A stretch of DNA of 54,205 bases from Ruminococcus flavefaciens ATCC 19208 (lineage in GTDB: Bacteria; Bacillota; Clostridia; Oscillospirales; Ruminococcaceae), in assembly GCF_000518765.1 (NCBI RefSeq), contig NZ_KI912491.1:1-54205 (forward strand), given 5' to 3'. The notes below the pieces were generated by a model. That model was given only the letters and a program-made list of their open reading frames with translations. It was not told where the DNA came from and did no database searches. Made by a program: the position numbers and the translations under genes. Of this stretch, positions 1 through 8,100 are shown in pieces (position 1 is the first letter of the stretch; every line of letters begins with the position of its first letter).

Positions 1-6
1 TGAAAT

Positions 7-82
7 GCACCATTAGCTCAGTTGGTAGAGCAACTGACTCTTAATCAGTGGGTCCTGGGTTCGAGTCCCCGATGGTGCACCA
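7..82 (+). tRNA. tRNA-Lys (CTT)
   Basis: A full cloverleaf can be drawn: a 7-bp acceptor stem (gcaccat with atggtgc), a D-arm with agttggtaga, an anticodon stem actga/tcagt around loop ctcttaa giving anticodon CTT, and a T-loop ttcgagt. The CCA end is encoded. The T-stem has one apparent mismatch. It is first in a cluster with tRNA-Glu, 5S rRNA and tRNA-Asn. Confidence 0.95.
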
Positions 83-88
83 AAATTT

Positions 89-160
89 GGCCCGTTGGTC
101 AAGCGGTTAAGACACCGGCCTCTCACGCCGGTAACACCAGTTCGATTCTGGTACGGGTCA
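89..160 (+). tRNA. tRNA-Glu (CTC)
   Basis: The cloverleaf has acceptor ggcccgt paired with acgggtc (one G-T pair), anticodon stem ccggc/gccgg around loop ctctcac giving anticodon CTC, and T-loop ttcgatt. CCA is not encoded, unlike in its two tRNA neighbours. It lies six bases after tRNA-Lys. Confidence 0.93.
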
Positions 161-169
161 TATAATTTA

Positions 170-286
<117 letters not shown>

Positions 287-294
287 TTATATAT

Positions 295-370
295 TCCTCC
301 TTAGCTCAGTCGGTAGAGCACTCGGCTGTTAACCGAGTTGTCGCCCGTTCGAGCCGGGCAGGGGGAGCCA
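295..370 (+). tRNA. tRNA-Asn (GTT)
   Basis: The acceptor stem tcctcct pairs with aggggga (one G-T pair). The anticodon stem ctcgg/ccgag surrounds loop ctgttaa, giving anticodon GTT. The T-stem is gcccg/cgggc and CCA is encoded. It is the last RNA gene of the cluster and is followed directly by a terminator. Confidence 0.95.
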
Positions 371-400
371 AAGTCCGATTTAATCGGACTTTTTTATTTT
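371..400 (+). terminator. Rho-independent terminator of the tRNA/5S cluster
   Basis: An inverted repeat (aagtccga / tcggactt) is followed by a T-rich tract just after tRNA-Asn. Confidence 0.9.
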
Positions 401-427
401 ACGGAATAATATCTTCATGCTGTGATA

Positions 428-456
428 TTGACAATAAATCGCAATAGTGATATAAT
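428..456 (+). promoter_or_regulatory. Consensus sigma-A promoter for the lone sortase
   Basis: TTGACA at 428-433 and TATAAT at 451-456 are separated by exactly 17 bp, 37 bp before the start codon at 494. Both hexamers match consensus perfectly, suggesting strong, possibly constitutive expression. Confidence 0.85.
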
Positions 457-493
457 CGGCTTGTAAAATAAAAAACGAACAGGTAATTATACA

Positions 494-1141
494 ATGAAAA
501 AAATAAAGACTATATTTCTATTCTGCGGTATATTACTGATACTTGCTGCTTTGGCATTATGCTGCTATAATATCGTGCAGAATAACAAAGCCTATAATGA
601 GTCGCAGAAGGTAATGAAAGAGCTTATAAAGCTTATACCTGAACAGTCAACACAGACAAGTGCTGAAAAAAATTTCGAAAATCCTGCTGATGACCTTTTT
701 TCGTCATATCAGCAGGAAATCGATAATGCAGCTGCTCCTGTTCCTGTAAGTGTGAATGGCAGAGATTATTGCGGATATATAACACTTCCGTCCCTTGAGC
801 TTGAGCTGCCTGTTATTGACAGGTGCAGCTATGAGGCATTGGAGATATCGCCGTGCAGATTCAGCGGTACTGCATATGAAAGTGATCTTATTATTGCAGC
901 TCATAATTACAACAGCCATTTTGGCAGAATTGCCGACCTTGACTACGGAGATGATGTCCTCTTTACCGATACCTGCGGAAAGGTTTACAGATACAAGGTC
1001 GATGATATAAGCTTACTTGACGGCAGCGATTCGGAGGGAATGTTTTTCGGAAAGAAAGATTCGTGGGATATTACTCTCTTTACCTGTACTTTGAGCGGAC
1101 GCAGCAGAGTTGCTGTAAGAGGCTGTAGATACGATGAATAA
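494..1141 (+). CDS. Lone sortase (cysteine transpeptidase), class uncertain
   Basis: 215 residues with an N-terminal membrane anchor (about residues 5-25) and a C-terminal sortase domain. The catalytic His lies in AAHNYNSHFG, the nucleophile Cys in TLFTC and the Arg in RSRVAVRG. Sortases cleave an LPXTG-like signal and join the protein to peptidoglycan or another protein. It lacks the class C motif (TPYGINSHRLLVRG) and the C-terminal membrane helix of the two pilus sortases nearby, so it is more likely a housekeeping or class B/D-like enzyme that attaches surface proteins to the wall. It has its own consensus promoter and converges on the pilin gene at 1196. Function as a sortase is secure; class and substrates are inferred. 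Confidence 0.88.
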   Translation: MKKIKTIFLFCGILLILAALALCCYNIVQNNKAYNESQKVMKELIKLIPEQSTQTSAEKNFENPADDLFSSYQQEIDNAAAPVPVSVNGRDYCGYITLPSLELELPVIDRCSYEALEISPCRFSGTAYESDLIIAAHNYNSHFGRIADLDYGDDVLFTDTCGKVYRYKVDDISLLDGSDSEGMFFGKKDSWDITLFTCTLSGRSRVAVRGCRYDE

Positions 1142-1146
1142 AATAT

Positions 1147-1177
1147 GCCCCGAAGTAATTTTTAATTGCTTCGGGGC
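1147..1177. terminator. Bidirectional terminator between convergent sortase and pilin genes
   Basis: An inverted repeat (gccccgaag / cttcggggc) with an A/T-rich loop and T-rich flanks on both strands can end transcription from both sides. Confidence 0.85.
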
Positions 1178-1195
1178 TTTGTTTATTTCAGTTTA

Positions 1196-2260
1196 TTATT
1201 TATCGTCCTTTTTGCTTTTTATGAGTACGCCTAAGGTTATCAGTATAAATCCGCCTGCAGCAAGCGGTATAACAGGCCACCAAAGCTGTCCTGTCTGTGT
1301 AAGAGGCGGCAGTACTGATGTCTGAGTTGTTTTTGCAGTTGTTTTCGTTGTTGCTGTAGATGTTGAATTTGTCTTTACGGTCTGATCTATTGATGCGGAG
1401 GTAGTCGTAGCAGTACCTGTTGTGGCAGTACCGGTGGTGACAGAGGTCGTGACAGGGGTATATTCCGGGGCGTAGCTGTTTTTAATAAGGTACTGATTAC
1501 TGTTAAAGTCTATTATTACAGTATAGTTTGTGGGAATATACCGCTCCACCACATACCAGTCATTTACGGGAGCAAGATCGTTCCAGCGATATTCCCAGTT
1601 GTTTTCCTCGTTAAGAGTTACTGTATCGAATATTTTGTCATTACAGTAAAGGTCAACCGTAACATATGTGGGGTGAGCTATGCTGTCGGGAGTATCGTTT
1701 ATCCAGACCTTTTTCACGGTGTATGAGTCTACGGTGTTGCTGAGAGTTATATATGCGAATTTCGGATAAGCATCATAGCTGAAGACGACATCGCTGTCAT
1801 TAGTTTCAAGAAGCAGGGTAGACGGAACGTAGAATGTTTTATCGACTTGCAGTGTCTTACCCACGGCAAGATATACGCCCTTACTAAGACTGCTGAATAC
1901 GAGCTCACCGTTTTTATCGGTCTCACCTTCACCAACAGGCGTTAGCTCGTCAACAACGGCGTAGCTTGCAATAGTTTTAGCGATCTGCTCCACATTCTCT
2001 TCGGTTATATTGCTTGTATCTATCGGATACCCTGCAAAAGCGCCTGTAAGCGCAATACCGCTGCCTGAACGCTCGCCTACCTTGTATATACGCCATTTCA
2101 TGCCTGTAAGTATAACGTCATCTTTTCGGCATATAAGCTGTATTGAGCGGTCTGTACCGTCCTCGCAGCTTACTCTAAACGGTGTGCAGAATATAAAGCA
2201 TATAATTACTGAAAACATCAATGTACCAAAGCGTTTGAGTTTTTTTCGTTTATCAGGCAT
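1196..2260 (-). CDS. CnaB-type LPXTG-like surface pilin
   Basis: 354 residues: an N-terminal signal sequence (about 1-32), a pilin-type N-terminal domain with a transthyretin-like beta region (GELVFSSLSKGVYLAVG), a CnaB-like domain starting near KKVWINDTP, a Thr-rich stalk (TTSVTTGTATTGTATT and onward), and a C-terminal sorting signal with LTQTG, a hydrophobic helix and a basic tail (KSKKDDK). The sorting motif departs from canonical LPXTG (LPPLTQTG). It is last in a leftward operon after a signal peptidase and a class C sortase, which fits a pilin or basal subunit polymerised by that sortase. RBS AGAGGTGAT precedes the ATG. Confidence 0.82.
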   Translation of the reverse strand: MPDKRKKLKRFGTLMFSVIICFIFCTPFRVSCEDGTDRSIQLICRKDDVILTGMKWRIYKVGERSGSGIALTGAFAGYPIDTSNITEENVEQIAKTIASYAVVDELTPVGEGETDKNGELVFSSLSKGVYLAVGKTLQVDKTFYVPSTLLLETNDSDVVFSYDAYPKFAYITLSNTVDSYTVKKVWINDTPDSIAHPTYVTVDLYCNDKIFDTVTLNEENNWEYRWNDLAPVNDWYVVERYIPTNYTVIIDFNSNQYLIKNSYAPEYTPVTTSVTTGTATTGTATTTSASIDQTVKTNSTSTATTKTTAKTTQTSVLPPLTQTGQLWWPVIPLAAGGFILITLGVLIKSKKDDK

Positions 2261-2279
2261 GAGATCACCTCTTTATCCT

Positions 2280-3113
2280 TTATTTGTTTCTTTCTTTGTC
2301 CCGTCTGCCCGTGAATATCCAGAATATGACAAGGCATACAAGCACGGGGATAACAATGAACGGGAGAACCTTTATCTCGTCAACGGGAACAGCGTCTGTG
2401 GGTACTTTTACAACGTGAGGAGCTTCACTGTCTATCCTGTGTGCCCTGACCAACAGACGATGAGTATTGATACCGTAAGGGGTGCAGGTCATAAGAGTGA
2501 CGAGATCCTTGTCGGGTACAGCTGCCAGCCTGTCGGTTTCGTAAGGGAGTACCGTGGCGATATCGTCTACTTCATAGTCCAGTACCTCATCGAGAACGGT
2601 TATACGGAACGTGTCATTTTCGGTAAGCTGGTCAATATCAGTGAAAAGCCTTGCAGACGGAAGTCCGCGATGGGCTGATATTACAGAGTGACAGCCCTTG
2701 CCGCCTATGGGCAGCGAAGTTCCTTCAAGATGTCCCACAGCTATATTTAGTACCTCGGGACTTGTGCCGTGGTATATGGGAAGATAGGCATTTATCTTAG
2801 GTATCTCGATATATCCGATTATACCTGTACCTGTAATGTCGAGGATATCTTCGTAGCCGTCAATGCTTTTGTAATCACTGAGGGGGGCATTGAGCCTTGC
2901 AAGCTCGCTGTTGTATTTTCGCGCCTTTTCAAACTGTTTCTCCTTGTCGGCTGTGTCCATATTGCTTACTGCCTGATCGTATATGGCGATAGCGCGGGAC
3001 TGTTTGGCGGAATTCCACCAGTTGCTGAATGACGGGTATATCATTATGCCAAGTCCTGCGGCAAGAGCAGCGATAAGGAGGATATTTACGATAAGATTGC
3101 GTTTATTTTTCAT
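2280..3113 (-). CDS. Class C (pilus) sortase
   Basis: 277 residues: N-terminal transmembrane segment (about 8-28), sortase domain, and C-terminal transmembrane helix followed by a basic tail (RRDKERNK). Active-site elements are His in SAHRGLPSARLF, Cys in TLMTCTPYGINTHR and Arg in HRLLVRA. Class C sortases join pilin monomers through isopeptide bonds. The start codon overlaps the stop of the upstream signal peptidase (ATGA), and the CnaB pilin follows 19 bp downstream, so the three are co-transcribed. The paralogue at 11692-12528 serves the divergent pilus operon. Confidence 0.93.
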   Translation of the reverse strand: MKNKRNLIVNILLIAALAAGLGIMIYPSFSNWWNSAKQSRAIAIYDQAVSNMDTADKEKQFEKARKYNSELARLNAPLSDYKSIDGYEDILDITGTGIIGYIEIPKINAYLPIYHGTSPEVLNIAVGHLEGTSLPIGGKGCHSVISAHRGLPSARLFTDIDQLTENDTFRITVLDEVLDYEVDDIATVLPYETDRLAAVPDKDLVTLMTCTPYGINTHRLLVRAHRIDSEAPHVVKVPTDAVPVDEIKVLPFIVIPVLVCLVIFWIFTGRRDKERNK

Positions 3114-3670
3114 TTTATTTTGCCGAATGAGCCGACAGGTGCGACTTGCATATAAACTTTCCCGATGATGTTTTCTTCAGCGGCACAGCCAACGGCAGTT
3201 GAACGGCTGTCCACGGAAGTGCTCCTTTCGTCACCCATTACAAAGTAACGTGAATCGGGAACAGTAAACGGGAACGTGATATCACATTCGCCTAAGGAGA
3301 GCTCGCTTACATAGGGCTCGTCAAGCTTCTTGCCGTTTATTTCGACTGTGCCGTCGTCAAGAATGTTTATGATATCGCCGGAAGTTCCGATGACGCGTTT
3401 TACAAGCACTTTTTTGTTATGGTAGAAGGCGATGATATCGCCTTTTTTTATGTCCGATGACTTATTGCAGAGTACGACCTGCCCCTTTGTCAGAGTTGGC
3501 TCCATGCCGCTTCCTGTGATCCTGAATACAGGAAAAATAAAATTGCAGATAAGAACAATAACAGCTGCGGCAGTTACAAGTGAGCATACTGTGCCAAGCA
3601 GTGACTTCGCAAATGCTTTCTTGTATTTTTTTGTAGTTTTGATCCGGTCATTGCCATTTTTTTCATCCAT
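3110..3670 (-). CDS. Signal peptidase I (pilus-associated)
   Basis: 186 residues with one N-terminal transmembrane helix (about 25-50). The Ser of the catalytic Ser-Lys dyad lies in GSGMEPTL and the Lys in VLVKRVIG; family boxes include YFVMGDERSTSVDSRS. The enzyme removes signal peptides from exported proteins at the outer face of the membrane. It is first in the leftward pilus operon. A closely similar signal peptidase heads the divergent operon (4572-5141), so each pilus module carries its own, a pattern seen in sortase-pilus loci where the peptidase helps process pilins. Confidence 0.92.
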   Translation of the reverse strand: MDEKNGNDRIKTTKKYKKAFAKSLLGTVCSLVTAAAVIVLICNFIFPVFRITGSGMEPTLTKGQVVLCNKSSDIKKGDIIAFYHNKKVLVKRVIGTSGDIINILDDGTVEINGKKLDEPYVSELSLGECDITFPFTVPDSRYFVMGDERSTSVDSRSTAVGCAAEENIIGKVYMQVAPVGSFGKIK

Positions 3671-4125
3671 GATAGTGTACGCAGCCTCTCTATATATACA
3701 TATTGTAATAAAAATATAGATTAATACGATAAATCAATATCACTAAAAATAATGCATTTATATAAAATTGATACTTTGCGGTCGGAAGTCACTTTTCACC
3801 GTGACCTTCGTATGTATATTATACTTCCTTAGAGTGTGACAAGTCAATCATTAAATTTGAAAAATATATAAATAAAGCCAAATTTCGGCGGAGCGTACAA
3901 TATACAGGTATTTCTTTGGGCAAAATGCTTAAAAATTAAAGGACTGAGAACGAAAAATTAACAATGTGTGAAGACGAAACTATTTGGTGCAAAATGCGCC
4001 GAGATCATCTCGATGTACGAATAGTGGTATGACTTTTCTATGGTTAAAGCACACAAAGTATGGCGTGCATATTGGTGCTATTCTACAAAAAAGAATGTAT
4101 TGTGTTTAAAAATCGAAAAAACAGG
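3671..4125. other. Divergent intergenic region between the two pilus operons
   Basis: No convincing gene. It is A/T-rich and holds an imperfect inverted repeat at about 3786-3812 (gaagtcac ... gtgaccttc) and a near-palindrome cgagatcatctcg at about 3999-4011. These could be regulator sites for the divergent pilus operons, but nothing identifies the regulator. The leftward promoter is not clear. Confidence 0.5.
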
Positions 4126-4155
4126 TTGACTGTGTTTATTGACAAATGGTATAAT
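4126..4155 (+). promoter_or_regulatory. Promoter of the main pilus operon
   Basis: TTGACT (4126-4131) and TATAAT (4150-4155) with an 18-bp spacer, 45 bp before the coiled-coil gene at 4201. A second TTGACA at 4139-4144 is too close to the -10 to act with it. Confidence 0.75.
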
Positions 4156-4200
4156 ATAAATACATTATAGGGGTAATAATTTATTATATGGAGAATCGCC

Positions 4201-4557
4201 ATGACTGATAAGGAATTCAAACACCTCAAAAGAAGTGATCTGATATATATTATATACGAATACCAGAAAAAACAGGAGGAGCTTATTAAGGAAAATGATG
4301 AGCTCCGCGAGAAGCTAAAAGAAAAGGAAATGAAAATAAGCAATGCAGGCTCTCTTGCTGAGGTCGCGGCAAAGCTCAACGGACTTTTTGAAGCGGCGCA
4401 GCAGACAGCCGATGATTATATGAGCCAGCTTGAAAATACTGCGGCTGCTCAGGCTGAAAAAAAGGCTGAAGCAATAATAAAGGAAGCAAGGGAAAAAGCG
4501 GAGAAAATTATTTCCGAAGCCAATAAATGCAGCGACGAAAACAAAAATAATGATTAA
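4201..4557 (+). CDS. Small coiled-coil protein of the pilus operon
   Basis: 118 residues, no signal peptide and no membrane helix, rich in Glu, Lys and Ala. Two stretches have coiled-coil character: about residues 20-50 (EYQKKQEELIKENDELRE) and 70-110 (AQAEKKAEAIIKEAREKAEK). The charged heptads resemble DivIVA- or ATPase-stalk-like helices, but I cannot assign a family. It is first in the rightward pilus operon, 14 bp before the signal peptidase, so a role in placing or regulating pilus assembly from the cytoplasmic side is possible but only inferred from position. Confidence 0.75.
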   Translation: MTDKEFKHLKRSDLIYIIYEYQKKQEELIKENDELREKLKEKEMKISNAGSLAEVAAKLNGLFEAAQQTADDYMSQLENTAAAQAEKKAEAIIKEAREKAEKIISEANKCSDENKNND

Positions 4558-4571
4558 AGGAAATGTGTAGT

Positions 4572-5141
4572 ATGTCAGCTAATAAAAGAGTTCCTGATTC
4601 TATGCCCTCGATGGAGCAGATCGAGGCGGAATTGAAAAATATAAACTACAAGAAAAAATTCGTATCAACACTGCTCAGTACCGTGTCCATACTTATTGTT
4701 GTTGCAGCAGTTGCTGTGCTTGTATCCACATTGTTCTTTCCTGTGGTGCAGGTAGCAGGCAACAGTATGGAGCCGTCTTTGAAGGAGGGTGAGCTCCTTG
4801 TACTTATTAAGTCTGATAAGGTAAAATATGGTGAACTGTGCTGCGTTTCATGGCAGAATAAATCGCTGATGAAGCGCGTTATCGGACTTTCAGGGGACAT
4901 GATAGACATTGACGGAAGCGGGAACGTCTTTGTCAACGGTGAGCTTCTCGACGAACCTTATGTCGAGGAAAAAGCGCGTGGAAAATGTGAGATCGAATTC
5001 CCGTATCAGGTGCCCGAGGACAAGATATTCATACTCGGCGATCAGCGTGAGTCTTCTGTGGACAGCAGAAGCTCCGCTATCGGCTGTGTGGGAAAGGATC
5101 AGATCGTCGGAAGGGTGCTGTTTAAGGTCTGGTCAAAGTAA
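4572..5141 (+). CDS. Signal peptidase I of the main pilus operon
   Basis: About 189 residues. An upstream in-frame ATG at 4563 is rejected because it lies against the ribosome site AAAGGA (4556-4561), whereas the ATG at 4572 is 10 bp from it. One transmembrane helix lies near residues 35-60. Catalytic Ser is in GNSMEPSL and Lys in SLMKRVIG; the box FILGDQRESSVDSRS is conserved. It probably removes the signal peptides of the adhesin and pilin encoded just downstream. It closely parallels the peptidase at 3110-3670, indicating duplication of the module. Confidence 0.92.
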   Translation: MSANKRVPDSMPSMEQIEAELKNINYKKKFVSTLLSTVSILIVVAAVAVLVSTLFFPVVQVAGNSMEPSLKEGELLVLIKSDKVKYGELCCVSWQNKSLMKRVIGLSGDMIDIDGSGNVFVNGELLDEPYVEEKARGKCEIEFPYQVPEDKIFILGDQRESSVDSRSSAIGCVGKDQIVGRVLFKVWSK

Positions 5142-5169
5142 TATCGCAGAAAGGAGAACGGTGAAATAG

Positions 5170-8100
5170 ATGAAAAACTATTTCGACAGTTTTTATGAGA
5201 TAATTCATAAAAACAGTGTTAAGCGACGGCGTATGATATCGCTGCTGCTTATTTTATCAATATTTGTTTCATCGGGTGTTCTCTGGGAGCTGCGCGATAC
5301 GGTCATCACTATGGTGAACGAGCCGCTCTGCGGTATTGAGGAGCATGAGCATACCGATGAATGCTATGAGTACAGGCTCGTCTGCGGACTTGAAGAAAAC
5401 GAGGAGCATACTCATACAGATGAGTGCTACGAAAAAGTTCTTGTTTGCGGTCACGATGAGCATTTCCACACAGCCCTCTGCTATACAGATGAGGAGCTTA
5501 CGGAAAACAGTGTTCAGTCGGAAGATGACAAGGATATAATTTCTATTGAGCTTCCTGCTGATGACGAAAATGAAAATGTGGAGCTGCCTGTATTTAAGCT
5601 GGGCAATGATTCAGTCAGGGTAATGGACGGTGAAGGCTCTGCTGTACAAGACGACGAATATAATCCTGTACCGATAGAGACCATAGATAATATCGCAAAA
5701 GGTATCACGTTTACGCTTTTTGATTATCACGATCCCGAAAATGCCCTTGAAGCAAGGCAGAATAACTACGGTATATCATGGGATTCAGAGCATAATCAGT
5801 GGGTACACAACAATATAAAATATGTTGGTGTGAATTATGATTTTGAAAAAAATAAAAATAGAAATATCTACAATGATATCCTGTTCTTTGCTTATGGTAC
5901 ACCTGCTTTCACAGGTGAAGTCGGTACATTCAATGTCGAAGGCAATAATGCTTATAAGAACTATCAGCGTGACTGGGATACTGTAAATGACAAGTATAAT
6001 CCAAGCAAGAATAACTATGCGGGCGATTATAACAAAGATGCCAGTGGTAATACATTATCGGGAAACAGACCTGTACAGGGTATCGTTGTAAATCAGCTTG
6101 TTGACGGATATCCAAAGATAAACAATGTAGTAGACGGAACCAATTACGGAAGCAGTCTGGCTTATTTGTTTAACGACACTCCGTCGGATTATAAAACTGT
6201 TTATAAAAACGTAAACCATTTGCTCAAGGACAAAGACGGTCATCTTGTTTATAACAGTGATAAGAACTACGCTTATTTTGATAAAGATACGAACAACTTT
6301 ATTATTTATAACGGTACTTATCATATCATTAACGATAATCACCACAGAGCAGGTGATCATAATAACCGTACAGAAGAGACCTACGAGCAGGCAAACGGCT
6401 ACGAAATGCAGATCGGTTTCTTCCCGTTCGACCAGTATAATACCGAGCGCCGCGATCCGAACTTTGACGGCGGTAATGACTTCAATCACCATTTCGGACT
6501 TAAAATGGAAGCGGATTTTATCAATGTTCCGAATCCGAGTGAAGCTGTAATATTCAAGTACAGCGGCGACGATGATATGTGGGTATTCGTTGACGGAAAG
6601 CTGCTGCTCGATATAGGCGGTATCCACGAACCTGCGGAAGGTCTTATCGACTTTACAAACGGTTATGTGTGGGTGCAGGACGATATATACGGTCAGAGTT
6701 ATTCCGAGATAATGGGTACAACCGGAATGAACACAGGTCTGAAACAATCGGAAATGCCTGATAATTTCGATGAGGACAATGATCACAAGTGGATAGTAAA
6801 GTCTATAGGAGAGCTTATCGGTTCTGACTGGGATAACACAACGAATCACAAGCATTCTATCAAGATGTTCTATCTTGAGCGAGGAGGCTGTTATTCAAAC
6901 CTTGCAATGGACATGAATCTTCCTACGGTAAGACCTTTGAGCGTAACCAAGAGCGTTGACTATAACGGTCATTACTCAGACGATTATGACAGCAAGGATT
7001 ACAGCTTCACCATATATGAAAAGGTAAACAACGAGATCGTACCTGCAAATTTCGGTGATGGTACCAGTAATACATTCACATTAAAGGCAGGTCAGCGAAA
7101 GGATTTCTATGATCTTGCGGAAACAAGGGAATTCTATGTTGTCGAAACAGGAATAGATACAAATATCTTCTCGGGCGTAAACGTCAACGGTGTATCAAAG
7201 GGAGCATTCATCACACCTATAGGAAACACCAATATCGTAAGCGGAGATGCTGTGCCGCTCAGCAGTATAAATCAGTATGATTTTACGAATGTGGTCCGTG
7301 AGGAGCAGACAACGATAAATGTCAATAAATCATGGATAGAAACAGGCGGAAGTTCAGGAAACAATGATAGTAAGCATGATACACATTCGATATACTTCAA
7401 ATTGTATCGGGCTGATTCCCTTGATTCGGGAGCCCCTAAACAGATCGAGATAAACGGAGTTTCTACGTTTACGCTGAATAAGGGGAATAACTGGACGATG
7501 TCGTTTTCAGATCTGCCGTCACGATATGGAGAGCATATATATACCTACAGCGTTAAGGAGCTGAATGTGCCTGACGGATATGAGGTATCTTATGTCTCGA
7601 ATGGCAGCGGCGGTTTAACGATCAAAAACACAGCAAACAGCGACGCTGAGTTATGGGTCAGAAAACAGTGGATAGATGCACCGCTCGATCAGCAAAAGCC
7701 TGTTGAGCTTACTTTGAAGCGCAAGAGAGTTTCTTCATCAAGCACACCTGCATCGCTGACTATAAATCTTCTTGATCCCGGCGGCAATCCTCTTAATTCT
7801 GTTACTACAAGCGGAGTCTACGAAGGCGGAAGTGTCGAGTTCAGTCTTGATGTTCCCGGTACTGTAAATTACTGGTGGCGGGACAGCGCTTACGAGGTCG
7901 ATGGTCAGCAGCGTTACTATAAGCTGTCATCGGAATCCCTCGGATTCAGAAAGCTTGGCGACAAGCGGTTCGAGGTCTCAAATCTGCAACAAGGAAGCAA
8001 TACGATAGATATCAAGATCATTGCAGATAATACCGATGACAGCCTGTTGCTTTTGCATCATTCGTTTACGAGAAATACTAATGGCTGGGAAGCAAACGGA

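Noticed and set aside
6055..6855. Long antisense frame within the tip adhesin gene
   Set aside because: Composition is that of a shadow frame; no ribosome site or homology, and the sense gene is certain.
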